DNA from: Actinacidiphila yeochonensis CN732
GTDB lineage: Bacteria > Actinomycetota > Actinomycetes > Streptomycetales > Streptomycetaceae
Length of the DNA stretch: 64,000 nucleotides
Reading direction: 5' to 3'
Assembly: GCF_000745345.1 (NCBI RefSeq)
Contig: NZ_JQNR01000005.1
Span: forward strand, 1,798,001 to 1,862,000
In this document: piece by piece, positions 19,927 to 29,052 of the stretch
Position numbering within the stretch: position 1 is the stretch's first letter
How the letters are laid out: each line of letters begins with the position of its first letter
Notes under the pieces: generated by a model
Told to the model about the DNA's origin: nothing
The model's input: the letters and a program-made list of their open reading frames with translations, nothing else
The model's database searches: none
Translations under genes and position numbers: made by a program

Positions 19927-20742
19927 TCAGGCCGGGCGGACAGCCCAGCCGAGAACGGCCGTGTGGGGGAGGGCGAGCAGGCCCTCCGGGGTGCGGAACC
20001 CGACGGCGAGCTCGTCGTAGCGGCGCCGGACCTCGGCGGCCACCGGGGCGGGCTGCGCGCTGAGGACGGAGCCCGCGAGCCCGATACCGGTGGCCAGACC
20101 CGACCACCAGACCTCCGGGTCCGCCAGGTGGTCCCACGCCAGGGTGCGGGCGGCCGCGTCCGCGAACCCGGCGGCGGAGAGCAGGCCGCCGAGCCCCGCC
20201 TCGGTGCGGGGGAAGTCCTCGTCGGCGGCGAGGCCGGCCGGCGTCCCGGACGGGTGGACCGCGCCGGCGGCCGCCAGAGCCCGGCTGATCAGCTCCTGGC
20301 CCGCCGCCCGCGGGCTGGTCCACACGGTCAGCGCGACACTCCCGCCCGGCCGCAGCACCCGCAGCAGCTCGGCCAGGGCGGTGGCGGGACGCCCCACGTG
20401 GTTGAGCACGAAGTTGGCCACCACCGCGTCGAAGGAGCCGTCGGCGAAGGGGAGTTCCGGCAGCACGGCCTGGCGTACCGCCGCCTCCGGGACGGCCTCG
20501 GCCGCCCGTGCCACCATCGACGGCTCGGCGTCCACCGCCGTCACCTCGGCCCCGAGCCGGACCGCCGCCCGGGCCGCCGTGCCCGTGCCGGTACCCACGT
20601 CCAGCACCCGGACACCCGGACCGATCCCGGCGGCGGCCAGCACCTCCGGCACCGTGTGGGCGCACAGGAGGCCGGAACTCGCCTCGAACGCCGCCGCCTT
20701 GCCCTGCCACATCCGCCGTTCGTAGGCGTCGAAGTCCCCCAC
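19927..20742 (-). CDS. Class I SAM-dependent methyltransferase
   Basis: This 271-residue methyltransferase shows motif I in VRVLDVGTGTGTAARAA, the acidic residue of motif II in VTAVDAEPSMV, FDAVVANFVLNHV, and LRVLRPGGSVALTVW. It resembles the UbiE/MenG-like small-molecule group, but no substrate can be read from it. GTG 20742 is chosen for the upstream GGGAGGGG and because the start VGDFDAYERRMWQG fits the fold. It lies 31 bases after the next methyltransferase gene, probably in one transcript. Confidence 0.85.
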   Translation of the reverse strand: MGDFDAYERRMWQGKAAAFEASSGLLCAHTVPEVLAAAGIGPGVRVLDVGTGTGTAARAAVRLGAEVTAVDAEPSMVARAAEAVPEAAVRQAVLPELPFADGSFDAVVANFVLNHVGRPATALAELLRVLRPGGSVALTVWTSPRAAGQELISRALAAAGAVHPSGTPAGLAADEDFPRTEAGLGGLLSAAGFADAAARTLAWDHLADPEVWWSGLATGIGLAGSVLSAQPAPVAAEVRRRYDELAVGFRTPEGLLALPHTAVLGWAVRPA

Positions 20743-20773
20743 CCGCGTCCCCTCCCGAAGTCGAGGGCCCACC

Positions 20774-21625
20774 CTACGCCGGGCCCGCGTGCGCCCCCGT
20801 CGGGCGGCGGGCCACGAGGAACGACGCGTCGCTCGGGTACGCCGGCGCCCTGCCGTACGACGCGGCCAGCGCGGTCTTCGGGTGGGCGGACACCTGCCAG
20901 CCGTGGCGGGACAGCCAGGTGTCGGCCGGCTCGTCCAGGCCACCCTGGAAGAGGTCGCTGACCTGCTGGAAGGGGTCGTCCTCCGGGCTCTGACCGACGA
21001 GCCGGCCCAGCCCCGCGCCGTAGCTGAGCGACAGCGCGCTTCCCGGGGCGGACAGCTCACCGACCGCCTCCAGCACCGCCGCCGCGTCCTCCGCCCGCAG
21101 GTAGGCCAGCAGCCCCTCGACCAGCCACGCCGTCGGCGCCCCGGCCTCGAACCCGGCCGCGGCCAGCGCCCCGCCCCACGGCTCGCGCAGGTCCGCGGCC
21201 ACGGTGTGCCGTTCGCAGACCGCCACCGCGCCCTCGGCGGCGAGCACCCGCTCCTTGAAGGCCAGCACCTCGGGCAGGTCCACCTCGAAGAGCCGGGTGC
21301 CCTCGGGCCAGTCCAGCCGGAAGGCCCGGGTGTCCAGCCCGGCCGCCACCAGCACCACCTGCCGCGTGCCGGACGCCGCCTCGGCCGTCAGGTAGTCGTC
21401 GAAGAACCGGGTGCGCAGCACCACGTGCTCGGCCATCGCCAGCCCGGTCCGCGACGGTGTCCGGGACGCCGGCCGCTCCTGCCCGTCGGCCGTCGCGGCC
21501 CGCACGAACGCCGCCGCCAGGTCATCCCGGAAGAGGGCGTCCGCCCGCCGGCTCTCGGCCGCCCGCACCCGGGCCACCCGCACCGCCGTACCACCGACCC
21601 CCGCCGGCACCCCGATTCGCGTCAT
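20774..21625 (-). CDS. Leucine carboxyl methyltransferase (PPM1/LCM)-type SAM methyltransferase
   Basis: This 283-residue protein has the family blocks VGGTAVRVARVRAAES, VVLVAAGLDTRAFRLDWP, LFEVDLPEVLAFK and WLVEGLLAYL. Large actinobacterial paralogue sets with this fold methylate mostly unknown, often secondary-metabolic, substrates. Start ATG 21625 is picked to match the conserved N-terminus. The frame is also open from 21757, adding 44 Gly/Pro/Arg-rich residues. It is downstream of egtD on the same strand after 184 bases; a role in ergothioneine is not implied. Confidence 0.82.
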   Translation of the reverse strand: MTRIGVPAGVGGTAVRVARVRAAESRRADALFRDDLAAAFVRAATADGQERPASRTPSRTGLAMAEHVVLRTRFFDDYLTAEAASGTRQVVLVAAGLDTRAFRLDWPEGTRLFEVDLPEVLAFKERVLAAEGAVAVCERHTVAADLREPWGGALAAAGFEAGAPTAWLVEGLLAYLRAEDAAAVLEAVGELSAPGSALSLSYGAGLGRLVGQSPEDDPFQQVSDLFQGGLDEPADTWLSRHGWQVSAHPKTALAASYGRAPAYPSDASFLVARRPTGAHAGPA

Positions 21626-21809
21626 ACCCGCCCAACGCGGCCGACGCCCGGCCGGGTTCCCGGGCACGGCGTTGTGTACTCCCGGCCCGAGGCCCCCATC
21701 GGTCCGTCCCTCCTCGCGTCCTCCCGTCACGACCACCGTAGGGGAGGGGTACGACAACCGCCCGGAACCGGCGTGCGGTCCGGGCGGCCGTACGGCAGGG
21801 GCCGGGGCC

Positions 21810-22793
21810 TCAGTTGGGGACGGCGAGGAGGAGGGCGAAGCGCGCGGCGTCGTCCGTCCACCAGTGGCGGACGGTGAACCCGCCCTCCTTCAGCTCGGCC
21901 GTCAGGCTCTCCCGGCGGAACTTGCAGGAGAGCTCGGTGCGCAGGTCCTCGCCGGGCGCGAGGTCCAGGGAGACGTCGAGGTCGGGGATCTTGACGGTCT
22001 GGGCGGTGCGCGCCCGCAGGTGCATCTCGACCCGTTCGTGCTCCGCGTTCCAGAGCGCGACGTGCTGGAACGCCTCCGGGACGAAGTTCGCGCCCAGCTC
22101 CCGGTTGAGGACGTGCAGCACGTTGCGGTTGAACTCCGCGGTGGTGCCGGCCGCGTCGTCGTAGGCGCGCAGCAGCACCTCCGTGTCCTTGACCAGGTCC
22201 GCGCCGAGCAGCAGCACGTCGTCGCTGCTGAGGGCACGGGCGAGGGTGCGGTAGAACGCGGCGCGCTGCTCCCGGTCGAAGTTGCCGACCGTACTGCCGA
22301 GGAAGGCCAGCAGCCGCGGGCCCGGCTCGTCGGAGAGCGGGATGCCGCCCTCGAAGTCGGCGACGGTGGCCCGTACGTCCAGCTCCGGGTAGTCGCGGCA
22401 GATCGCCCGCCCGGCCTCCTCCAGCGCCGACCCGCTGACGTCCAGGGGCGCGTAGCGGCGCAGGCTGCCGCCGGCGGTGAGCGCGTCCAGCAGCAGCCGG
22501 GTCTTGCGGGAGGAGCCCGAGCCCAGCTCGATCAGCGTGGCCGCGCGGGTGAGCTGGGCGATCTCGGGGGCGCGGCGCTCCAGGATCTCCTGCTCGGCCC
22601 GGGTCGGGTAGTACTCCGGCAGCCGGGTGATCTGCTCGAAGAGGTCGCTGCCGCGCGCGTCGTAGAACCACTTGGGCGGCAGCGTGCGCGGCGCCGTGCC
22701 CAGGCCGGCGCGGACGTCGGCGTGCAGGGTCTCGGTGAAGTAGCCGGCCGGCAGCCGGTCGTCGAGGGTGAAACGGCTGGTGGTGCTGCTCAT
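21810..22793 (-). CDS. egtD: L-histidine N-alpha-methyltransferase EgtD
   Basis: EgtD trimethylates histidine to hercynine using SAM, the first committed step of ergothioneine synthesis. The 327-residue sequence has LPPKWFYDARGSDLFEQIT, the SAM motif LIELGSGSSRKTRLLLDAL, and the histidine-pocket region FRRESLTAELKEGGF. ATG 22793 has AAGGAAG 8 bases upstream. There is no stop codon between egtC and this ATG in the same frame, so as written the protein could also be made as the C-terminal half of a 618-residue EgtC-EgtD fusion. Confidence 0.93.
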   Translation of the reverse strand: MSSTTSRFTLDDRLPAGYFTETLHADVRAGLGTAPRTLPPKWFYDARGSDLFEQITRLPEYYPTRAEQEILERRAPEIAQLTRAATLIELGSGSSRKTRLLLDALTAGGSLRRYAPLDVSGSALEEAGRAICRDYPELDVRATVADFEGGIPLSDEPGPRLLAFLGSTVGNFDREQRAAFYRTLARALSSDDVLLLGADLVKDTEVLLRAYDDAAGTTAEFNRNVLHVLNRELGANFVPEAFQHVALWNAEHERVEMHLRARTAQTVKIPDLDVSLDLAPGEDLRTELSCKFRRESLTAELKEGGFTVRHWWTDDAARFALLLAVPN

Positions 22794-23666
22794 CGCGGGG
22801 ACTTCCTTCGGTTCGGGGCGCAGGCTGATGACGCGTACGCCGTCCGTGGCAGCCAGCAGCAGCGAGCGGTCGGGGACCTCCCGCCACGGGCCGAGTCCTC
22901 CCCCTCGGGCGTCTCCGCCGGGCTGGTCGTCCGGCTCGGAGGCGACGAGGACCGTGCCCGGCCCGGTGCGATACCAGAGCGTGTCGCCCCAGGCGGTGGC
23001 CGCGACGGCGCGGCCGTCGGTGAGCAGCAGGTTGAGCCGGGCGGACGGCCGGGCCGCGGCGACCTCGCGGACCACCGCGGCCAGCGCCCCGCCGGGGGCC
23101 TCGCCCTGCCGCAGCCGGGAGCGGGCCATGGCCCACAGCACGGCGGAGTCGGAGTGGGTCTCCAGGTCCAGGAGCTCCGCCGTGGTGAGGCGGGTGGGCA
23201 GCCGGGTCCAGTCGGGGACGGCTCCGTTGTGGCTGAACAGCCAGCGCCCGTCGCGGAAGGGCGCGGCGGCCGACTCGTCGGGCGTGGTGCCCTCGGTGGC
23301 GGACCGCACGGCGGCCAGTACGGCCCCGCTGCGCACCACCCGGGCCAGCTCGGCGAAGTTCGGGTCCGCCCATACCGGCAGCGCCCGGCGGTAGCGGGCG
23401 GGCACGGGGAAGCCGGGGTCGCCGGGCCGCTCGGGCACGGCACCCGTATCCGTATCCGCGCCCGGGTGCGCGTCGGCGTCCGCGCCCGGCTCCGCGTCGG
23501 CCTCCTCGGGCAGCGGGTACCAGCCGACGCCGAAGCCGTCCGCGTTCACCGTGCCGTGCCGTTGCAGTCGCGGGTGCCACGCCTGCTCGTACAGCCCGCC
23601 GGGCGGGTCGGTGAGCAGCCGCCGCAGCGTCGTCGGCGGGCCCAGGTAGGCGAGGTGGCGGCACAT
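22794..23666 (-). CDS. egtC: Ergothioneine amidohydrolase EgtC, reading through into EgtD
   Basis: EgtC removes the glutamyl group from the gamma-glutamyl hercynyl-cysteine sulfoxide made by EgtB. It is a class II glutamine-amidotransferase-fold enzyme. The catalytic Cys2 is in the start MCRHLAYLGPP; GFGVGWY and FSHNGAVPDW follow. An Asp/Ala/Gly insert occupies about residues 55-80. The end WREVPDRSLLLAATDGVRV looks complete, but no stop follows. With one C fewer in the CCCC at 22795-22799, egtC would end ...PKEVPR-stop in a normal ATGA overlap with egtD. Confidence 0.88.
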
Positions 23667-24955
23667 CAGGCGGCCCCGCCGCCCGCCGGACCGGAAGCGT
23701 CCCGCTCGACGCCTCGCTCGGCGTCCCCTAGGGCGTCCCGTACGGCGTCCCGCGCGGTGCGGAAGCCGGCGAAGATCTGCCGCCGGACCGGGTAGTCCCA
23801 GTTGCGGAAGGTGCCCCGGCAGGCCACCGGGTCGACCCCGAAGGCGCCGCCGCGCAGCACCTTGTAGTCCGGGCCGAAGAAGACCTCCGAGTACTCCTTG
23901 TAGGGGAACGCGGCGAAGCCCGGGTAGGGCGTGAAGTCGGAGGAGGTCCACTCCCACACGTCCCCGACGAGCTGCCGGGCGCCGCTGGGCGCGGCCCCCG
24001 CCGGGTAGCTGCCGGCCGGGGCGGGCCGGAGGTGGCGCTGCCCGAGGTTGGCGTGTTCGGGGCCCGGGTCGGCGTCGCCCCACGGGTAGCGGCGGGAGCG
24101 GCCGGTGGCCGGGTCGTACCGGGCGGCCTTCTCCCACTCCGCCTCGGTGGGCAGCCGGCGGCCGGCCCAGCGGGCGTAGGCGTCGGCCTCGTACCAGCAC
24201 ACGTGCATCACCGGCTCGTCCGGCGGCACCGGCTCGACGTGGCCGAACCGGCGCCGGGTCCAGCGGCCGCCCTCCCCGGTCGCCCCGGGCCCGTCCTCCC
24301 GGGACCAGAACAGCGGCGCGGTCAGCCCGGCCTCCCGGACGTGCCGCCAGCCCTCCGGGGTCCACCACTTCGGGTCCTGGTAGCCGCCGGCCTCGACGAA
24401 CTCGGCGTACCGGCCGTTGGTGACCGGCACCGTGTCCAGCCAGAACGCCGGCACCTCCACCTGGTGGGCGGGCAGTTCGTTGTCCAGCGCCCACGGCTCG
24501 GTGCTGGTGCCCATGGTGAACGGGCCGCCGGGCACCAGGACCTCGCGGGGCAGCGCGTCGGCGTCGGCGGGCGCGGGCGGCGGCGCCGGGGCGTCCAGGA
24601 CGGGCGGGCCCTGGCGCAGCTGGTGGGTGGCGAGCATGGTCTCGCCGTGCTGGGCCTCGTGCTGGGCGACCATGCCGAAGACGAAGCCGCCGGCCAGCAG
24701 CCGCTCCGGGTGGTCGGGGGAGGTGTCGGTTCCGGCCAGCACCTCCAGCGTCCGCGCGCGCACCTCGTCGGTGTACGCGCGGGCCTCGGCCGGGCCGAGC
24801 AGCGGCAGCGCGGGGCGGTCGGCGCGCGGGGTCCGGAACGCGTCGTAGACGTGGTCCAGGTCGGGGCGGACACCGGGACGGCCGCCGGCCTCGCGGACCA
24901 GCCACAACTCCTCCTGGTTGCCGATGTGCGCCAGGTCCCACACCAGGGGCGACAT
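23666..24955 (-). CDS. egtB: Hercynine oxygenase EgtB, N-terminus shifted out of frame
   Basis: EgtB is the iron enzyme joining hercynine and gamma-glutamylcysteine with O2 to form the C-S sulfoxide. The open part is 429 residues. It holds the DinB-like domain with the iron-binding H-x3-H-x-E in QHEAQHGE, and the FGE-sulfatase-like domain (GGPFTMGTS, RLPTEAEWEKAARY, GDVWEWTSS, VLRGGAF). Conserved family residues continue upstream of ATG 24955 in frame (LAALEAARRRTTLL..., QHSPL) but no start exists in that frame. The likely true start is GTG 25224 in another frame. The 3' end meets egtC as TGATG. Confidence 0.9.
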   Translation of the reverse strand: MSPLVWDLAHIGNQEELWLVREAGGRPGVRPDLDHVYDAFRTPRADRPALPLLGPAEARAYTDEVRARTLEVLAGTDTSPDHPERLLAGGFVFGMVAQHEAQHGETMLATHQLRQGPPVLDAPAPPPAPADADALPREVLVPGGPFTMGTSTEPWALDNELPAHQVEVPAFWLDTVPVTNGRYAEFVEAGGYQDPKWWTPEGWRHVREAGLTAPLFWSREDGPGATGEGGRWTRRRFGHVEPVPPDEPVMHVCWYEADAYARWAGRRLPTEAEWEKAARYDPATGRSRRYPWGDADPGPEHANLGQRHLRPAPAGSYPAGAAPSGARQLVGDVWEWTSSDFTPYPGFAAFPYKEYSEVFFGPDYKVLRGGAFGVDPVACRGTFRNWDYPVRRQIFAGFRTARDAVRDALGDAERGVERDASGPAGGGAA

Positions 24956-25224
24956 CAGCGGGGAGTGCTGGGCGACGAGGTCGTCGTCGGTGACGGCGTC
25001 GGTGAGCAGGGTGGTGCGGCGCCGCGCGGCCTCCAGGGCGGCCAGCGCCCGGGCGGCGGGGCTCCCCCGGGGCCGCCGGCGGGCTCGGCCGCGGCTCCGG
25101 GCGAGGGCTCGGAGCCGGTGGCGGTGGCGGTGGCGGTGGAGGCGGACGGTACCAACACGACGGACGGGTCCGGTGCGCCGGGTTCTTCGGACGCACCGGG
25201 ACGGGAGGTGTGTGGATCGGTCAC
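24956..25224 (-). other. egtB: Displaced N-terminal coding segment of egtB
   Basis: GTG 25224, with GAGGAAG 6 bases upstream, opens a frame (VTDPHTSRPGASEEP..., then Ala/Thr/Gly-rich). It continues to 24955 in the wrong frame for EgtB. Residues similar to the EgtB N-terminus appear one frame over from about 25060. One added G in the GGGGG run at about 25062-25068 would join the two. This is either a one-base deletion or a sequence error. Confidence 0.7.
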
Positions 25225-25249
25225 GACGGGCTTCCTCGCGGGTCAGGCG

Positions 25250-26589
25250 TCAGGCGCGGCTGAGCGCGTCCAACTGGTCATGGGCCGGGCATCGGCCGCG
25301 TTCGGGATAACGCTCGGCGAAGTCGGACAGAGCCCGCCGCAGCTCCGCCGGCGCCCCCTGGCGGGCCAGGGCGCTCTCGGCGGCGGCGAAGCAGGCCCGC
25401 GCGGCCTCGGCCAGCTCCGGGTCGGCCAGGCCCACGCGGGCGGCGCGGTGCCACAGCTCGGTCGCGGGGAGCGGGCCGGTCGCGGCGGCCAGGCGCTCGG
25501 TGGCGGCGTAGGCGGCGTCCGCGGCGACCGGGTCGTCCAGCAGCACGGACGCCAGCAGGGTCGGCACGATCCAGCCGTCGCCGGACTGCGCGTCGGTCAT
25601 CCGCAGCTCCAGCCAGCCGCGCGGGCGCACCGGCGGGAAGAGGGTGCTGAGGTGGTAGTCGAGGTCCTCGACGGTCGGGCGGCGCAGCCCCGGCACGCCG
25701 CGCACCCACTGCCGGAAGGTGAGGCCGGGTGGCGCCGTCCAGTCCTCCGGGGCCCGGGCGGCGGGCCCGGCAGGCCGTCCGGGGAGCCGTCGACGGCCCC
25801 GCCCGGGGTCTCCGCGCCGGGGCGCACGCACAGCAGGCGGGCGTCCATGGCGTAGCGCACCCAGGACGTGCGGGGGTCGCCGTGGTGGGCGGGGTGGAGG
25901 GTGCGGCCGGGGTCCATCCGGGACCAGACGGCCTGCCGGTTGGACAGCCACCCGTTGGGACGCCCCTCGGAGAAGGGCGAGTTGGCGAAGGCGGCGACCA
26001 TGACCGGGCCGAGCCGGTGGACGAGCGCCCAGCGCGCGCGGTAACCGGTGATGCCGGGGGTGTCGTCGCCGGCGTCCAGGTTCACCTGGAGGGACGCGGT
26101 GCGGCGCATCATGGTGCGGCCCCACGGGCCCTCACGGTCGAAGAAGCGCTCCATGGCGCGGTAGCGCGGATGGTCGAGCACCCGGGGCGGGTCCCGGTGG
26201 GCGTCGAGCCCGCTGCCCACGAGGACGAGGCCGGCGCCCTCCAGGGCCGTCCTCAGGACGGTGAGGTCCGCCGCCATCGCGGACACGCAGCCCGCGACGC
26301 TCTCGGCGGGCCGGGAGCTGAGCTCCACCTGGCCGCCGGGTTCGCGGGTGAGCCGGCTGCCGCCGGGCAGGGCCCCGGGGACCTCGACCGGGACCAGGGC
26401 CGGGTCCAGCCGGCCGGGGGGGATCAGTTCACGCGGGTCGGAGCGGTCGTGGACCAGCCACTCCACCTCGACGCCGGTACGGATGGGCGGGCCTGTCTTG
26501 AAGCACACCCCGTGCACGTGGGCCTCCGCGTCCTCCTCGGTGAGATCGTCACCGAGTCCGGAGCGGCCGGCCGTCCGGGCGGCTGCCAT
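25250..26589 (-). pseudogene. egtA: Glutamate-cysteine ligase EgtA, frameshifted as given
   Basis: EgtA makes gamma-glutamylcysteine for ergothioneine. The first part starts at ATG 26589 behind GGAGGTGG. It has family blocks TGVEVEWLVHD, PGGQVELSSRP, SLQVNLDAG and FANSPFSEGRPNGW, up to SPDGLPGPPPG near 25760. From there the family sequence goes on in a second frame: APEDWTAPPGLTFRQWVRG, then LSTLFPPVRPRGWLELRMTD, to the TGA at 25250. One extra C in the GGGCCCGCCGCCCGGG stretch (about 25750-25766) would restore one ORF of about 447 codons. First gene of egtABCD. Confidence 0.85.
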
Positions 26590-27161
26590 CGGTCCACCTC
26601 CTCATCTCTTCCATCGGGGACCACCGGGTGGGGGGTCGCACGAAGCGAGGACATGTCACGCGTTGCTGTAGCGAGTCTAGTTCCGGGCCGTGTGCGCCGT
26701 TCGTCAATTTTCTTACGTAGATATGAAGTATGGGTGCCCCGCCGTCCCAGGCGTCGAGCGGCGGGCCGGGCGCCGGCGGCGGCGAGGGGCGGCCGCGGGG
26801 CTGTGGGGCGGCTGCGGGGCGGCGCGCTCCCCGCTCGGCGCCCGGGGAACACCGAGCGCCTTCCCCTTCGTTCCCCGAAAGACTCCGTTCACTCATCCGA
26901 GTGAGAAGAAGCGTCGCAAACCAGCTCATCGGGTTCACCCGGTCCGCTGACCGTCGCGGACCGGCGCAGGGCCATGCCCCGACAGTGATCAACACCCGAC
27001 CGGCTACCCTGCCGGTAGGGGCGTGACGGGGCAGGACAGGCGCCGTACCAGGTCGGACCTTCGGGAAGACCCGGTGGGAGGCCTCCGGACCGGCCCGCCC
27101 GGACCGCCAGAGCCAGCCGGATGCCAGCCAGATGCCAGATTCAGCGACAGGAGTACCCCTC
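26590..27161. other. Divergent promoter region egtA / polyprenyl synthase
   Basis: No gene seen in these 572 bases. The egtA ribosome site GGAGGT lies next to its ATG. An A/T-rich patch at 26700-26730 holds TTGACG on the minus strand, a possible -35 for egtA. A short hairpin CACTC-ATCC-GAGTG lies at 26890-26903. TACCCT at 27005-27010 could be a -10 for the synthase gene. The middle (26750-26870) is G/C-rich and repetitive. Confidence 0.45.
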
Positions 27162-28181
27162 GTGAACGTCGTCGGGCCCTTCGGGCTGAGCGTGTGGGAC
27201 GAGTCCCTGGAGGCCGACGTCCAAGCCGGCCTCACCGCCGTCGAGGAGGCGCTGCTGGAGGCCACCAAGAGCGACGTCCCCTTCATCACCGACACCGCGC
27301 GCCACCTCGTCCAGGCCGGGGGCAAGCGGTTCCGCCCGATGCTGGTGCTGCTGGGCGCGCAGTTCGGCGACCCGTACGCGCCCGGCGTGGTCCCGGCGGC
27401 CGTGGTGGTCGAGCTGACCCACCTGGCCACCCTGTACCACGACGACGTGATGGACGAGGCCGACGTGCGCCGGGGCGTGCCGAGCGCCAACAGCCGCTGG
27501 GGCAACTCGGTGGCCGTCCTCACCGGTGACTTCCTCTTCTCCCGCGCCTCCCACATCCTCGCCGAGCTCGGCCCCGAGGCGGTCCGGGTGCAGGCGGAGG
27601 CGTTCGCGCGGCTGGTGGCCGGCCAGATCCTGGAGACGGTCGGCCCGCGCGAGGGCCGCGACCCGCTCGACCACTACCTGGAGGTCATCGCGGGCAAGAC
27701 CAGCTCGCTGATGGCCGTGTCCGGCCGGTTCGGCGCGATGATGTCCGGCGCCGACGAGGACGTGGTGCACATCCTCACCCAGTACGGGGAGCGGATCGGC
27801 GCGGCCTTCCAACTCGCCGACGACGTCCTGGACATCGCCAGCGACAGCCACGAGTCGGGCAAGACCCCCGGCACCGACCTGCGCGAGGGCATCCCCACCC
27901 TGCCGGTGCTGCACGTGCGCCGCTGGTACGCCCAGGCCGGCGGCCGGGTCTCGGCCGAGGACGAGCGGCTGGTCCAGCTCCTCGACGGCGACCTCACCGA
28001 CGAGACCCGCCACGCCGAGGCGCTGAAGCTGCTGCGCGCCCACCCGGCCCTGGAGCAGGCCCGCCAGGACACCCTCCGCTACGCCGCCGAGGCCCGCGCG
28101 GCGCTCACCCCGCTGCCCGACATCCCGGCGAAGGCGTCGCTGGCCGCGCTCTGCGACATGGTGGTGCACCGGGCGGGCTGA
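27162..28181 (+). CDS. Polyprenyl diphosphate synthase (likely menaquinone side chain)
   Basis: This 339-residue trans-prenyltransferase extends an allylic diphosphate with isopentenyl diphosphate. Both Asp-rich motifs are present: the first region HLATLYHDDVMDEADVRRG and the second LADDVLDIASD, with GGKRFRPMLVLL before them. GTG 27162 is preferred because ACAGGAG lies 8 bases upstream and the protein then begins VNVVGPFGLSVWDES; ATG 27132 would add ten residues. Its location among respiratory genes suggests it makes the long isoprenoid tail of menaquinone, the quinone used by complex I. This is inference. Confidence 0.9.
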   Translation: MNVVGPFGLSVWDESLEADVQAGLTAVEEALLEATKSDVPFITDTARHLVQAGGKRFRPMLVLLGAQFGDPYAPGVVPAAVVVELTHLATLYHDDVMDEADVRRGVPSANSRWGNSVAVLTGDFLFSRASHILAELGPEAVRVQAEAFARLVAGQILETVGPREGRDPLDHYLEVIAGKTSSLMAVSGRFGAMMSGADEDVVHILTQYGERIGAAFQLADDVLDIASDSHESGKTPGTDLREGIPTLPVLHVRRWYAQAGGRVSAEDERLVQLLDGDLTDETRHAEALKLLRAHPALEQARQDTLRYAAEARAALTPLPDIPAKASLAALCDMVVHRAG

Positions 28182-28182
28182 G

Positions 28183-28236
28183 CCGGGTGCTCCGGGCCGT
28201 CCGGGTGCTCCGGGCCGTCCGGGTGCCCTGGGCCAT
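28183..28236. repeat. 18-bp tandem repeat after the polyprenyl synthase gene
   Basis: CCGGGTGCTCCGGGCCGT occurs twice exactly (28183-28200, 28201-28218), with a third diverged copy to 28236. It starts 2 bases after the synthase stop codon. The unit length of 18 recurs in two other gaps of this window. Confidence 0.7.
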
Positions 28237-28354
28237 TCGTGGATCGTTCGGGGCCGTTCGCGGACCGTTCGGGCTGCTTTCGGTGCCGCGCGGGCCCTCG
28301 CCGTCGCGGGGAAACGGGTTGCCGCGCTCCGGGGCCGACGGGTACACCGGCGGC

Positions 28355-28912
28355 ATGGACGACCGACCAGCAGGAGCCGCCCGGGCGGAACCAGCGCCCA
28401 CAGGGGCCGCGGGGGCCGCGGGAGCTGAGGGAAGCGTGACGCCCGTGGTGCCCGTGGCGCCCTTCGTGATCCGCCCGGCCCGCAGGGACGAGGCCGGGGC
28501 GCTGAGCGCGCTCGCACTGCGCTCGAAGGCCCACTGGGGCTACGACGAGGCGTTCATGGCCGCCTGCCGCGACGAGCTGACCCTCACCGAGGAGGCGGCG
28601 GCCGACAGCTTCGTGGCCGTCACCGAGGAGGACGGCACCGTCCTCGGCTTCACCACCCTCGGCGGGGCGCCGCCCGAGGGGGAGCTGGCCATGATGTTCG
28701 TCGAGCCGCACGCCATGGGCCGGGGTGTCGGGCGCCGGCTGTTCGCGCACGTCGCGGCCGCCGCCCGCGCGGCCGGCTTCACCCGGCTCACCATCGACGC
28801 CGACCCCGCCGCCGAGCCGTTCTACCGGGCCATGGGCGCCGTCCGCATCGGCTCCACGCCCTCCGGCTCCATCCCCGGCCGCACCCTGCCACTGCTCGAA
28901 CTCACCCTGTAG
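28355..28912 (+). CDS. GNAT-family N-acetyltransferase
   Basis: This 185-residue protein has the GNAT fold: FVIRPARRDEAGALSALA, then ELAMMFVEPHAMGRGVGRRLF carrying the acetyl-CoA-binding G-x-G-x-G/R region, and LTIDADPAAEPFYRAMGAV. It would transfer acetyl from acetyl-CoA to an amine of unknown identity. ATG 28355 is the longer choice. GTG 28436, with GAGGGA before it, would remove 27 Ala/Gly-rich residues and is equally likely. Confidence 0.82.
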   Translation: MDDRPAGAARAEPAPTGAAGAAGAEGSVTPVVPVAPFVIRPARRDEAGALSALALRSKAHWGYDEAFMAACRDELTLTEEAAADSFVAVTEEDGTVLGFTTLGGAPPEGELAMMFVEPHAMGRGVGRRLFAHVAAAARAAGFTRLTIDADPAAEPFYRAMGAVRIGSTPSGSIPGRTLPLLELTL

Positions 28913-29052
28913 CCGACCCCCGTTCCTCGGTGCCCTGGAACGGTGCGGGGGATTCCGGTGCGCGGCCGGGTCCCCGGCGCGGTCATACTTGACGGCCCGT
29001 CAGCGCTTCGTCGACCTCGCCCACGCCGCCGACCCCCGGCGGCTGCCTGCCC

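Noticed and set aside
26690..27026. Small plus-strand frames between egtA and the polyprenyl synthase
   Set aside because: No ribosome sites, low complexity, and promoter-like A/T patches are present instead.
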